A stretch of 64,000 nucleotides of DNA. Source: Nephromyces sp. MM_2019. Taxonomy: Eukaryota > Apicomplexa > Aconoidasida > Nephromycida. The stretch lies in assembly GCA_015657535.1 (NCBI GenBank), contig JADHZB010000280.1, positions 1 through 64,000 on the forward strand, read 5' to 3'. The position numbers were made by a program, and so were the translations under genes. Within the stretch, counting starts at the first letter, position 1. Each line of letters begins with the position of its first letter. This document shows positions 25,093 to 38,200 of the stretch, in pieces. The notes under the pieces are model-generated. The model saw only the letters and a list, made by a program, of their open reading frames with translations, was not told where the DNA came from and made no database searches.

Positions 25093-27495
25093 CTAGCAAG
25101 AAATCTGAGAGTGCCTCTTGATCTCTTGAAAGTTAAGATCCGAGCTTTCAAAAAAGTCATCTTCTGACTGAGTTAGGAATGAGTGGTGAACTTGTTGGGA
25201 ATCAGTTAAAAATGATTGCCTTGACGTTTTATTCAAGTTCTTATCCTCTCTATGGTAATTGCTGTAATTAAGTGGTTTGTGTAATGCGCTTGTGTGGGTG
25301 CTATTGGCACCTGTTCGTCTAGACAAGTTATTGTCTATTGGATGTGGATATTGATTCGTTGGTGAAATTTGGGGCTGTTCTTCTTGATAAGATGCTGTAT
25401 CGGAAGTTGAGGATTGATCGAAGTGATCTAGTGGGTTAGAATTCAATGGAAATTGATAAGTTGAAAAGTTTGCAAGTTTGGAATAGTACCTCAATAGACA
25501 TTGGAAATCGGAATTCATATGTGTATCTGTGAACTGGGAGATTAGAGTAATTACATCTGGTAGAAAAGTATCGTTTTTTAGGTATATAAATTGGTAAAAT
25601 TTCTGACTCGAGTGTGTAAGTTGCGATTCTAATGGACCCTTAGTTTGTTTGGGTGGTATTGATAAATATTTGGAAAGACGTAGTGTATCGATTGTATTTG
25701 AAAAAAGATTTGAAGATGTAAACTCATCATGTTTTTCAAACTCTAAGTTTTTGTTGTCAGGAAAATTGTTTTCATCAGATTCCAAAGTTATTGCTTGTTC
25801 TTTATTAAATGATGGCGAAGGTAAATTTAAAGTATAGGGCGTGTATTTCATTTTTGTTGTGTGCTTGAAGTACTTCCAATGATCCATCACAATAGATCTT
25901 GGAGGTGTATTTATACATTTTATTTGTTCATAGAGGTATGGAGTAGTAGTTTCTCGCTTTAATCTCATAAATAAATCTTCTTTTGAAATTGTTTTGGGTA
26001 GAATATTTTCTCTAAATTCTTGACAAGGCTCTTTTACATTGAAATAAAATTCTGGGTCAATCATGACAATTGTATGGTTTCTATAGCTCTCCAAAATAAT
26101 TTGACCAATAAAGCAATGAGAAATAAGCTCTTCCAATTTTGAAAACTTGAAAATACTAGGGTTCACGATTAGTTTATACTTTTTGTAGAGCTTCAATTTC
26201 AGCTTAGAGAGATAAATAAAACCCTGACTAGAGGATATTATTAGATCAATTATCATTCGAGACAAATGATGTAAATTTGTGACAAATAGTGGGTCTGTCG
26301 GAAGCTCAGATTCTGAAGAAAATATTTCGGGATCAATAGTTGAATACGCTATCCATTTAGAGCTAAAACTAGGTATAATAAAGTCATTTTCATAAGTCAA
26401 TACCCCATTTAGGATTGATAATTCTATGAAATGATAAATTTCACCTAGAGAGTATTTTTTAAGAAAGGATGCTTCGTGTTTCTTGAAATCTTGTGCGAGC
26501 TTATATCGTGCACTATACTTGCATTTTATACCTTCCTTAAGAGGTATGGATGGGCGTTTTTCTTTCAAGAAAATGAGGAATAGTTCCCAAATAGATTGTG
26601 GAAAACAATTATAAGGATCTTTTATGTCAATCCAACCTTTAAACCAAGGGGGGGTAGATTTTAGATAAATATTCTCAATTGTGCCATCATTAATCCTAAC
26701 CTCATAAAGAGATTCGTGACTAAGGTAGAAAAATAAGAACTGCTCAGAATTAATCATATTATTGTTGGCCTCATTCAGTTTATACCGAATTTCTATGATA
26801 TTAGGTTGTATTCTATCTTTATATAGACCTAAAATAGCCATGTGCAAATTGAATTTGTCTTCTTCGGTGATGTTTTGTGGTGAAGGTGATGTTGGTAATT
26901 TTATCTGATTTCGATAAGTACCTTTATTGCTTGATTTATTATATCCATCTAGTTCATTTGAATGTTTATCATTGCTTATTCCAGTGCGTTTTTCTATTGG
27001 AGTAGTATATATTTCTTGGGGTTGGGAGATGTTGTTCCCATCAATCTTATATGTACCCCTTTTTGATGTAAATCCATCTTTTCCAGTTGAGATATGTGAA
27101 TCTTCTTTATTTGTTATTTTTCGTGGATCGTTAAATTTGGGAGGTCTAATGTTTTGATTTTCATTAGGATTTGTGTAATATGCATTTCCAACTTTAGAAC
27201 TTCTATCCTTTGCATGTATATTTGAGGGAAATCTCGCTTCAGATTGCGAGAACTGCTGTTGATCTATATAGCTTTGAGCTATGTCTGCAATTCGATACGC
27301 AGGATAGCGCAGAGGTATATATTCTCCAGTTTGAGAGTAGTTCAATTGTGATGGTTTATCCCTTGAGTATTCCCAGAAATTGCTGTTATGATAAGTCACA
27401 TTTTTAGCACCGGGTACTTGGCTTCTCTTGTCCATTGGGCGTCTACTTGATTGATCAATGCCCTGATTACCATCTCTTTTCTGTTGGTACTGCAT
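25093..27495 (-). CDS. LOTUS (OST-HTH) domain protein
   Basis: Single long exon of 800 residues starting at an ATG (MQYQQKRD). Residues 1-200 are a Gln/Asn/Ser-rich, low-complexity tail. Residues 205-490 form several winged-helix-like segments. The best, at about residues 408-485, has the LOTUS pattern: a helix (HHLSRMIIDLIISS), a YLSKLKLKLYKKY helix, the KFSKLEELI helix and an IILESYRNHTIVMI strand pair. An earlier similar segment is at about 300-385 (SIWELFLIFLKEKRP). The C-terminal 300 residues are again disordered, and Ser/Gln/His-rich. LOTUS domains bind G-quadruplex RNA or the Vasa helicase and occur in germ-granule and RNA-regulation proteins; apicomplexans encode proteins with this domain. 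A role in post-transcriptional control during sexual stages is inference. Confidence 0.7.
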   Translation of the reverse strand: MQYQQKRDGNQGIDQSSRRPMDKRSQVPGAKNVTYHNSNFWEYSRDKPSQLNYSQTGEYIPLRYPAYRIADIAQSYIDQQQFSQSEARFPSNIHAKDRSSKVGNAYYTNPNENQNIRPPKFNDPRKITNKEDSHISTGKDGFTSKRGTYKIDGNNISQPQEIYTTPIEKRTGISNDKHSNELDGYNKSSNKGTYRNQIKLPTSPSPQNITEEDKFNLHMAILGLYKDRIQPNIIEIRYKLNEANNNMINSEQFLFFYLSHESLYEVRINDGTIENIYLKSTPPWFKGWIDIKDPYNCFPQSIWELFLIFLKEKRPSIPLKEGIKCKYSARYKLAQDFKKHEASFLKKYSLGEIYHFIELSILNGVLTYENDFIIPSFSSKWIAYSTIDPEIFSSESELPTDPLFVTNLHHLSRMIIDLIISSSQGFIYLSKLKLKLYKKYKLIVNPSIFKFSKLEELISHCFIGQIILESYRNHTIVMIDPEFYFNVKEPCQEFRENILPKTISKEDLFMRLKRETTTPYLYEQIKCINTPPRSIVMDHWKYFKHTTKMKYTPYTLNLPSPSFNKEQAITLESDENNFPDNKNLEFEKHDEFTSSNLFSNTIDTLRLSKYLSIPPKQTKGPLESQLTHSSQKFYQFIYLKNDTFLPDVITLISQFTDTHMNSDFQCLLRYYSKLANFSTYQFPLNSNPLDHFDQSSTSDTASYQEEQPQISPTNQYPHPIDNNLSRRTGANSTHTSALHKPLNYSNYHREDKNLNKTSRQSFLTDSQQVHHSFLTQSEDDFFESSDLNFQEIKRHSQISC

Positions 27496-29575
27496 AAGAA
27501 AGCCTAAAAGGTGTCAAACTAATATAATATTTTATAAATAATGCTTCAAGATTTAAAGTTTAAAAAAGACATCTCCAATTTTGGTCATAGGGGACAACAT
27601 CTATATTATTAATTCAAAAAAGAAAGATATAAATCTTCAAAAGATTAGTTTAATTTTGTTTTATATTTATTTGTATCTTAGGTTGTAAGAATTTTTAAAA
27701 TAAGTAGAGTTGGTATGAAAAAATATCAATTAGGTAAAAATGCAACAAAAGTGTAGAACATAGCAACAAATTTAATCACTTTAAGAAACAATTTGTGCAT
27801 TATGGTTTAATAATATACGTAACTAATTAATGCTCAGAAAATAAGTATCAAAAATTAAAATTCACAATGGGCTGCATGACTAACAAAAGGTGAAATGCTA
27901 TAATTTAGTTTAGCTTATAAGAACTAGGAATATATATCAGTGAGGTAGTGGCTGCTGTGTAAAAGGCCAAATTAGTTAGAGTGCTAGTTTAGCATAGCAT
28001 TGTTTGGGCTGCACAGTCTATCTACATCTCTGATTTTTCAAGCTCTTTTTAGCTATCGAAAGCTCTGTAAAGTCCTAAAGCCAGAATATTTACCCTAAAA
28101 AGCCTTTTTCTGAACCAACTTGCCCTGAAAAAGTGTCAGTTTCAAAAGTGCTATTGATACTTTTGGTAAGAGTTTACAACTATTGCATCTAAAAATCTGA
28201 AAGAATGCGCATTAAATTCAATGGTTAACCCAAGGTTATGAAAACACGATTCTTTTCATAGAACAAGGCCTAGCTAAAATTGCATATGGTGAAATTATTT
28301 AATGGAGACATGGAGTCTAATTAAGCCCTAGTCACATTGCTCATATTATTGAATGTTGAAATTTCCTATCAAGGTTAAAGATATACAACATTGGCAATTA
28401 ACTCGTGAGAGTATTTTAATTCACTATCTCTATCAGCTATTACCTAGATTATTTAAACTTACAAGCTCTGAAATGGAAACTGTAAGGAAAGCCAGTACAA
28501 CCATTAATAAAGAAAATGTATAAATAGAAATACTACTTCAATAGGCTCTTGAGGATTGTTTTAATAATTTTTTATTTACCATTATTTAAATAACATTGTC
28601 ATAAATTAAACGTGTAGGTTTGGATTGGAAGCCTGAATCGTTGATTTTGAAGACTAAGTGTAAAGTTGAAAAATTCTCAAATCAAGATAGAGAATAGGTC
28701 TCACACAATCCAAGCCGCACTAAGCACACACCCTCGACAAATTGAGGAACAAAACGTATAGGCTATCTCCGCCCTGAAAATGTTAACCTTATTGATTAAA
28801 ATACTCTATCAATTCACACAAGCTACTTTGGTTATACAGGCTGTTAGTAAAAACCTGATCAAAGTGACAACTGAAGTTGGGACATGGGACTCCTGTTTAA
28901 AATATCCTAGATATCGTTTTCACTTCAGTTCCTTTCGTTTTAAAATCTTCGATTGCTTTTGAAGCTGTATTGATTGTACATGTATTTTATAGGAAAGTGA
29001 CACTAGCGCAACTTTAGTGATTTAACTTTTGAAATTCAGAACTTGCTAGAAATATAGTTTTTATTTAGGGTTAGACAAATTGTATATGATTTTGTAATAA
29101 CTCTGTGCATTATTTAAAGATCTGAAATTGTTAGCTTTTACCTAAATATAGTTTTTTATAGATACATGTGCGTATTAACATTGCTTTAATATGTTAGATT
29201 TCATCTAACCCTCTCATTTTTAATGGAATACTAAATATATAAAAATTTCAATGTGTTAGTTAATGAAACGCTAAATCCAATATCCCTTAAGATTTGAGTG
29301 CAATTTAAGATCATAAATCCTCCTCCTACTAAAAATTTTTCTTTATGATTTTACAAGCAATTATTGCTTCTGAAAGTTGTTTTAAGTAATTGATCCTATT
29401 TAAGCCAAGTTTTGAAATTGTATGAAAATAAATCTGAAAATTTGCTTCATTCTACCTTGCTGAAGTAGATTAGATTAATTATCAATTTTTTTAATTTGCT
29501 TGTTAACAAATTAGATAGATCATCAAAACAATTGGTATAAAACGCATTAAATAACCTTGCCAACCCCAGGAAAAT
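27496..29575. other. Intergenic spacer, divergent promoter region
   Basis: AT-rich. Between 27890 and 28140 there is a somewhat less AT-rich stretch with GCTGC and CTAAAG repeats. Nothing codes convincingly; a 60-codon frame at 28780-28962 has no support. It lies between the 5' ends of two divergent genes. Confidence 0.45.
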
Positions 29576-32500
29576 ATGGAGCAAGTGTCTGTAGAATCTA
29601 TGGAATTGTTAAACCAATTGACTGAGAAGCTCAAAGCCCTATTATTAGATGACTCGAAAACTTATAACGAAACAAACACTCAGCTGGAAAACTTATTTTT
29701 AATTTTAGACAGATTTGCTAGGACTAAGCTACCAAATGATAAGGAGGCAAAATTTCTAAATTTTCAGATATCTTTACCGGATAGTTCCAAAATTTCTTCA
29801 GATTTTATTGGAAACATAAAGGCATACATGAAAGGTTTAGAAAATATTCAAGAGGACTCCCTTCTATTATATTGTGAGGTTTTAAATAGATTTGAAAACC
29901 TCGATAGCACGGGGTTTCTATCTCAGCTAGCAGTCGATTACTCTAGTCAAACTTTCTTTAAAATTGAAAAAAGGACAAATAAAAACCAAAGAGCTTTTAT
30001 GTCTTTAACAATATTTGACTATTTTTTCCTTCGTGTTACAACTCATCTATTTATCCTTTGGGTGGAGGGTGTATTACCAAGTTATGAGCCAGGAATATGC
30101 AAACTAATCATTAAATCTTTTGACTTAATAAATACAGACTTGTTATGCTCTGTTAAGGCATCAAGTGCATCTGGTGAACATGAAACTCTGGCTAGCATTA
30201 TTATAGAATATAGCTTGAACAAGTTAAGTCGCCTTTCTAAATTCAAATCATCTGAGGAGTCAAGGCTTGATTGCTTGAAAGTTCTGCACCTTTGTATAGA
30301 AGCCAATGAGGTATAAGTATTTCTACTTGAGTGCTATTAACTAAACAAACCAACAGTAGAGCAAAATCATTTACTAAATAGTGATAATACTTACAAACTA
30401 GCTTTTCAATATGAATACACCTATGAAAATTTACTAAAAATTTTATGAAAAAATAAAGGCCAAGGTTAGTGCCCGTAAGCTCAAAAAGGAATGCTCCCAA
30501 CAAATGACTGGGGCTTTTGTAGCGTTTCTTAAAGATAGAAACAATGAGATAAGAAAAGAGACTTGCCAAGTACTTGGAATGTTACTAACAATTTACTTGA
30601 GTTTTGATAATGATGTAAGTAAATAAATATTTTTATTAGCAATTAGCAGATTTTTTTATTTTGAAATATGTTATTGAAGCTGATGACCATTATCATTATT
30701 TTGAAATCGTGTTAAATAATTTTATTCCCTGTAATTTTAAACACATATTTCTTGTTTTAGAATTTTGAGATAATTTTCAAAAGCTTAGTAAAGGCTACTT
30801 CAGACAGTCATTGGAAAGTTCGGAAATCGGGTTAAGATTATAAATTATTAAATTATTTTTTATTGGAATTGTAAACAAATTTTTATAATTGATATAGCCA
30901 TAATGTCACTACAAAAAGTAATCAAAGAGATATATATTGATGGAAAACATCTGAGTCTTGTAGTGAGAAAGCTAATGACTCTTCGCAATGATCCTCATTC
31001 ATCTGTCCTGTAAAAATAACATAATATCCTACTGTTTTGGGATTATTTTTTATGTAATTAATCGTAGTACTGAAAGCCACAAAATAGCATCAATGGTAGT
31101 TGACTATGAAGGAGTAGAGCATAAAATTAAAGGGCTAGCGTTGTACTTTCTAATTTTTTGTTCTAATTGCCATGATCATTCACTAACATTTGTATCGGTA
31201 TGATTAATATGAATTCACATGATTATTCAAGCCTTAACTATATCTTTTGCTTTTTGAAAAATATATTTCAGCAACGAATTTTGCAAGGTTCGTCTTTGTA
31301 AGTGTAGATGAACTAAGTATGTAGAGCTTCCTACTCAAAATTTTAAATAATTAAAAAATTTTCATCCTGCTTAGATTCTCATCAAGAGTGTCATTTAGGG
31401 ATACTTGAGCAGGTAAAAAAAACAAATGACATGTTATTATAATCAATCCTTTCTCTGATTTTTTTTAAGCTTGAAGAAGATTCCAAAAAGATGGAACATA
31501 ATAGCGCTATTAAGTTGATAAAGACTCTTAACAGTTTAGCATACATCGAAAGTGAATTTATTATTAAGTTCAAGTGCCAAATCTTCGAATTGCTAATAAA
31601 ATATTTTTACACCGCTTATATAGAAGAAAATTTGCAAAATGATTGTTTTGATATCATTGGTATGCCATCAGAATTTGAATCTCATGGTCAGTATCAAGAA
31701 CTTATTTCTGAAACTTGTGAATCATGGGGACCCACTAAAGAATACCAAACCTATTTAAATAGCTTTTCGACTCGTTTTTTGAAAATGGTTGGAATTGATA
31801 GTATTATCAAGTTATCCATGAAACCAATCATTGAAAATGAAGATGCTATCATGGATCTGGTTCCATTTGGTAGTGAAAACAGTATAAAAAGTCATATCCG
31901 GTTTCTAAGAGAAGTCAATTGCAAATTCGAACAGTCAATGTAAGTCTTTAATTTTGGTTTCATCAGTGCTACAAACCAACAAACTTTGTTTGAGTGTATT
32001 TAAGAGAGCTAAAGCCCTTCATTGGTTCATCATATAATTCTGAGGTTTGTCGAAATGTTTGGGAAAATATTTGCGAAGATGTCCCATCTTTTATGTGCAA
32101 GATAATTATTCTAATTTCTAATTTTTTAGCAAATTTTCAAAATACACATTCCTTACTAAGCAATATTGACTTAGAAAGATGCTTAAGAATAATTTTGGTT
32201 TATGTCTGTTGTATCCCTAAATATACAATAGTTAATCACATTGTAAATCTTGCCCTTAAAGCCCTAATTGGACGTTTAAAAAACAAATCCTGTCAAATTG
32301 AAGTAGCTCTAATAGAGTTAATTGTGCTGAACAACTTTAAAAGGTCAAATCTATGCTGTAAAAAAGCCCTTAATTCTTTTGTAAGCATCTTTTTCATAAT
32401 AAATTGACAAATCCTTTCTAATATCTAGGCATTTTAGGTGTATCAATTAATCAATAATAAAGACAATTATGCCATTATCTTAAGACTCTACAATTATTCA

Positions 32501-33437
32501 TCTGATAAAATAAAAGATCTTAACACTATCAAATCCACTAGCCTGGAATTCAAATTATATATTATATACATGACCAGCATCTCTTACGATACTCCAATTA
32601 CGCTTATTCCAAGGTTTATTCAAAGTCTAAGAGATGTCAGTACAGTGGTGAATGACTCAGCTCAAACAAAGATTCACATATTTGAAATCATATTTAACAT
32701 ATGTAATCATATATGGCACTCAAAATTGGATGAGTAAGTTAAACTGGTACAATATCTAAAAGTATTACCAAGCTAACAATGATCTTTTCTTTCGAGCAGC
32801 GCTAAAATATTTTCTGTTATCCAGGAAATTTTGTTTGTTAGCCTAAAATGGGAAGTAGGAGAAATTAATTCTCTTACTAGATTCTCTGGATTAATATGCT
32901 TTATCAAACTTTTACGTATTCAAAACCTTCTTGGGTTGCCAATGTTTAAAATAAACATGGGAATAACGATGAAAAAGGTTCTTGAAAACCTATTCGAAGT
33001 TTTTGGTGCTGCTGCCGAGGACCACTTTAGCATTGCTAACCGATTGCTTGCATGTCATTTCATTCAAGAGTTCTCCGAAATGGTGCTTAATTCAGGTTTT
33101 TAAGCTAATAAAGATTTCCACAATTTAGCTATAAATGTTTCCTTATTTTATCTTGATTTTATTAGGTTTGTATAATCCCAACCTAGAAGAATTTGTCACG
33201 AAAGTTGTTGCAAAATTAGTTAATTCCCTTAACGATTGCTTTAAAGTTAGGGTTTTGGCTTCTTCAGCTTTAATGAAAGTTTTGAACCCTCATGTCTTAA
33301 AATTAACTAGGGTATCAGAATTAAGGAAAATACATACATTTGTAAGTTTATTTACTGAAGATGAAGATGATTTTGTAAGCCTTAATGCTAAAATAGTCAC
33401 CAACAAAATAATGATATCCTTGAATAGTAGTAACTAG
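29576..33437 (+). CDS. DNAAF5: DNAAF5/HEATR2-like HEAT-repeat dynein assembly factor
   Basis: Twelve exons: 29576-30310, 30459-30614, 30761-30830, 30898-31009, 31068-31197, a 10-nt exon 31288-31297, 31375-31412, 31470-31939, 32005-32380, 32438-32733, 32800-33095 and 33166-33437. They sum to 2961 nt, 986 residues. It is an all-helical, HEAT-type solenoid. Two parts look like DNAAF5: an early segment with DRNNEIRKETCQVLG then SDSHWKVRKS, and a C-terminal repeat with SLNDCFKVRVLASSALMKVL. The SLKWEVGEINSLTRFSGL segment also fits the expected place. DNAAF5 acts in the cytoplasm to preassemble axonemal dynein arms. Length is somewhat above the usual 850 or so. The gene lies 6 kb from the p28 dynein gene. 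It could instead be another HEAT protein; the dynein context favours DNAAF5. Confidence 0.6.
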
Positions 33438-33778
33438 AACTAAATCACCAGTACAATGAAATGATATAAACTAAACACTTTGAAAATATTTTTTCAAAAT
33501 ATTACAAAATCAACAAAAGAACTTTATGTAACAACTTATATATAGTAAAAAGTATTAAACTACAACGCAGAATTTTAAACAAAAGCTGATGCGATTAATA
33601 CAATTGATTATAACTATAAAGTCATAATTGTTAAATAAATGATAAAGTTTTTATAAGTTTTGAATTTCTGTTTGGACTTTAGATTTAGTATTCTAAAAAC
33701 TGGTTGTTTACAATTCTTATAAAATGATGGATGGCCTATTGGGAAGCTTTTAAACCATAAAATCTTTAAAAGAAGTTT

Positions 33779-34396
33779 TCATATAATCATTTCGAGGTTT
33801 TTAATCGATTCTCGTAATTTAGCGATTTTAGACTCATTATCTTTCAAATCCTTGAACTTGTGAGATTGTGATTTAATATTATATTGCAGCTTTTTAAACA
33901 ATCTTTCTCCTGCTATATCGAGATTAGATATTTCGGAAAGTTTATTTTGAAGATATTTAAGCTCTGTTGAAAGATGTTTCGTAGAATGGAGTAGTCTTGC
34001 AATGGCTTCATTCATTCCTTTTTTGGTTTCTTCAAACTTAACCCGTTTGTCGATAGCCCTAAAGCTCTTTGAGGGATTTTTAGCACTGTCTTTTTCTGAA
34101 TGATTATTCCGCTCTTGTGAGTAATTTTCTGCATTTTTGAGGTTTTCTCCTAGATTTTGAACTTTGAGGGCTGAAAGCTGTTGGTTTTTTAGGTGATTTT
34201 TTACATTTATTTTCTTAAAATTTTGCAGCTTATGAGCGGGTGATGTACCCTTAATGATTTCAGTATCCTTTTCATGGTGTGAACTAATTCCAATTTTATC
34301 AGCTCTACTAAAGCCACTACAACCTTTTAAAATTATTAGCAGTGTGTAGATGGTTAATAAAATTAAGGAACCCTTCGAACTAAGACTCTTTTTCAT
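33779..34396 (-). CDS. Secreted coiled-coil protein, unknown
   Basis: Single exon of 205 residues starting MKKSLSSKGS. A clear signal peptide covers residues 1-29 (basic start, hydrophobic core ILLTIYTLLIILKG, likely cleavage near CSGFS). The mature part is Lys/Asn/Ser-rich. From about residue 120 it forms an amphipathic helical region (ELKYLQNKLSEISNL and later KIAKLRESIKNLEMII) suited to coiled coil. No catalytic or adhesion motif is seen, and there is no membrane anchor or ER-retention signal. It converges with the DNAAF5-like gene, 340 bp away. Likely secreted or sorted to a secretory organelle; function unknown. Confidence 0.7.
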   Translation of the reverse strand: MKKSLSSKGSLILLTIYTLLIILKGCSGFSRADKIGISSHHEKDTEIIKGTSPAHKLQNFKKINVKNHLKNQQLSALKVQNLGENLKNAENYSQERNNHSEKDSAKNPSKSFRAIDKRVKFEETKKGMNEAIARLLHSTKHLSTELKYLQNKLSEISNLDIAGERLFKKLQYNIKSQSHKFKDLKDNESKIAKLRESIKNLEMII

Positions 34397-35214
34397 GATG
34401 AAAATTTTCCATTGCTAATGGTTATTTCTTGACAAGGTATTATTTGTTCAATAGGTTATGTGATCTTTAAATTATTCAAATTGAAGTTATCTAGAGCTCA
34501 ATTACAAAAAAAGATACACTGTAATTTTAATCTCATAATCACTATTAACTGGTTGTTTGTAAAATTTTAAGAAATTTAAAAAATAAGTACCTAGTTCAGA
34601 ATTTGAACTAAGCTCCTAAAACATTGACATAAAAATATCATTTTTTTTATCAACAGAATCTGCTATATCGAAAGCAATTTGATATCGAGCATGAAAATTT
34701 TAGTAAAAATGAATTCTCCTTATTTTCCTTGTTCTAGAACAAATTCTTTTTATTTTCACGAGTCAGTTTAAGAATAATTAAACATAGGATTGGAATATAA
34801 TTCTAGTTTAAGCATAATATGCCTTGAATGGGAAATTAATGTAGCTTAGTGTTTATTTGTTGAAACCTTATGCTATTTTCTTTTTAAAAAAAGTAACAGA
34901 AATTTTCTCTTGTATTAATATAAATTATGATACTAATAATAAAAATTATTAATCCAATGATTTATGCTGTGCCTTATAAAAATATAAATTTCATTTAAAA
35001 TAAATATCAAATCAAAAGTGATGATTTCATGTAATGTATAATGAGTGTTAAAAGGTTTCATATTTTAAGAGCTCAAAATTTTTGTTTACATTGAGATATA
35101 AGTTCAAAGAATCCACCCATGTGTGAGATTTGCTCTGCTTAAGTTAGCATTAACTTCTTCCAATTTTTTAACTGGAGATATTATGATAGATTTTTTATAA
35201 ACTGTAATGATATA
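34397..35214. other. Intergenic spacer, divergent promoter region
   Basis: AT-rich sequence between the 5' ends of two divergent genes. No motif stands out. Confidence 0.5.
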
Positions 35215-38200
35215 ATGGGTTCAATAGCACATGATACCAGTTATAATAAAGTGGGTGAATCAGAAAAAGATTTCCATCGACCATGGGTCAGTAATTATAA
35301 ATTTGCAGCACCGAGGGAATTTTTACCACTTATTGATGAAAATGGAAATGGTGATAAACTAATTAAGAGTCCTCCATTGTTAATTCCTGTCAATTCCAAT
35401 GGCTTAAAGTTCCGGCAAGTTAGCATTAGTAATAGTGAGATGTTAAATGATCAAAGCAACGATGAGTCGCTCAGAGTTCCCATCAAAATTCGTAATAGGC
35501 TATTTGTGTTTACTGATAAATCTTCAAATGCTGTTAAATCTGATAAAATCCCTATATCATTCAATGCTCTTATCTCTGGTGCTCACAATTATATACAAAG
35601 AAATGATAAAAAGCATGATGGGGAGGAGATTGCTAAGAAGGGTATACCAAATGATTTAAATATAGCAGAGTTATCATGCAAAACTTTATACCTAATGCCA
35701 AAATGTATGAAGCCAAAAAATCGTTTGACTTCATCATGTGATTCGTTTGACATATATAGCAATTCACCTTTGATGTCTGAAATAAATAGTTTATGCAGTA
35801 AAGAGGCTGAGTCTCAGGATCAGGATTTTACTACTAAAATCGTTGATGAAGGCTTTGCTAAAATCATGAATAACTTTCCTTATGGGATATCGGGAGAATT
35901 TTTGGACTTGAAAGTAAAAGAATTAGAATTTTCCAACAAAGAATCAGAATATGTTGGTAACTGGGAGCTTCTCCAAATAGATGGATTGGACAACTCATCG
36001 TCAGTAAAAGAATTCAAGAATGGGTTCTCGCAAAAAAAAGATAGGACACTAAAATTCAATAAAAATAGCCTTTTTGATCTTGAACAAACCAACTTCTCAG
36101 ATTTTAAAATAACCAGTAATTCACTAGCTTGTGCTGAAGCATCTGCCATTAGTGCTGATTTAGACATTGATCATTTGAATCAAATTGTTACAGAAAAATT
36201 TAAAGAAGTGTTGGATAAAGCGCTTTCTAACGTGACTCTTGAGAATAACTTATTGGGAACCGAATTTTCTAAATTCACTACAAAGCAGACTTTGCGTGCA
36301 GGAGATGTAGTTCTAGCATGTAAAGTAATTATTAAATGTGAACTAAATATTGAATCTGTCTGGCAGGCTTTCTCAAAACTTAGTAAAACTACATTTGACA
36401 GTTTGTCATCTATTTATTTTGATCAAAATATTTTAACTGAAGAAGAAAATTTTCAGATCCAATTAATTTGTTATAAAAATAATAAAATGGAATTGATAGA
36501 GCTGTTAATATGGTTTTATAGCATCATTAAGATTAGAAGTCATTGTGTAAATGGATCTGAAGGAACTCTTGGGGTTATGGAGAAAGGGCTCATTGCACCG
36601 CATGATAACAATCCAAATGCAATATATAGATCCATGGGAGAGTATGTATGTTATGTTGCCATAAAAGATATTCCGAGGGGAGAATCAGTTAAAATATCTC
36701 ATAAGACCTTATTGTTTATTGATAATATGGTCGAAATAAACCAGAACAAAAGCGATCAGCTTCACAAAGGTATCACTAATAATAATAGTGCTACAGATAA
36801 AAGTTTGAGTCAAATATGCTCTGACTTTGATGATGATGATGCTGAAGAAATAATAGAAATGGTACATAAGCGTGATATGACATCTGGACTCGAAAGCAGT
36901 GATGAAATTACTAGAAGCGAGAAGCAATCAAATTTCTCGGATGATTTATCTGCTAAAAATGTGAAAGATACGGTAACGATTTCCACATGTGAGCAGGCAA
37001 GTAGTCGATTAAACTATTCAGAGTCTAGCATGGTGAGTGATTCTTTAGAACCTTCTGAGTGTAGCTACGAAAATCTAGGAGGAAATGTTGATGAAAAGTT
37101 TCAAGATTCTGAGCCATCTCCTAGTGAAATGGTGATAATTGGATCGATCCCTGAATCAGTGTATGAAGGTGGAGATGCTATTAATATTGATGAAACTGGT
37201 TCAATAAAAGACGATATACTAAAGAGCAAGCAGTTGGAGCTAGCATCTGTTTTTTATGAAATTTATGAAGATCCAGATAAAATAGCATCTAATGAGGCTA
37301 TAAATTACAAGGAAATTCTAGATTCTATTCAAAATCATTTTGGTGCAAGTCATTGGTTGTTTGCAGGGTTTCATTTCCTTGCAGCCCGACATTTATTGTA
37401 CCACTCACCTTGTGAATATATTAGTTTCACGGATTTTAAAAATGCTTTGAGTCATATGTTGATTTTCTATGAAATGATCAAGGTTAGGATTGTAAATTCA
37501 AAAGTTAATCGTAACATAACCTTGATTAAAATATTTTTTCAAAATTTAGACAAAGGCACCTAGTTCAGTCTATGTTGACTTCATTCCTCTTATGGGTCTA
37601 GTTATGAGGATTGCCTTAGCTAGTGGTCAATGGTTACTGTTCACGAGACTTGTTAACCGAGGGTACTTTTATCCACATAAAATTTTGAATATATATATCA
37701 TGAGTTATTCTTTTTTGTCTAGGCATCTTGAGCAAATAAGAAGGTGTTTAGGATTCTGGGATCCAACATTTATTAGTTTTCGGGGGGCTTATGATTATAT
37801 AAAATTATCTCTTAAAAGTCATCAGCTAAGTATTGAAAAGCTTCAAAATTTTGCATCAATGTCATCACAAAAAGTTCCACTGAATACTAAATTTGAAGAA
37901 TCTGGTCCTGAAGAGCTATTGTTTAATAAGCTGTGTGAGGCAAAAATTCAGGAAAAGCAAGTTGTGAAGGAAGTTAAGAAACAAAATTTTATAGGCATGG
38001 TCAAAAAGATACCTATGAAAATTTATCAAAGCATAGGAGATAATCCCACAGAGAATCCAACATGCATCGAAGATGTGACAAAAACTCATCCTGAGAGTTT
38101 AGTCAATAAGTATATGTTCCCGCAACCTTATCCTATTCCAGGTGGCAATTACGAAGCTGCATTTATGACAAGGAAGATATCAGAGAATTTGGAAAAACAA

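Noticed and set aside
28780..28962. 60-codon ATG frame in the 27.5-29.6 kb spacer
   Set aside because: No coding bias, no domain and no exon partner.
37483..37591. Two separate genes, one ending at 37563 and one starting at 37592
   Set aside because: A GTTAGG...TTTAG intron (37483-37549) joins both frames into one 1279-residue product.
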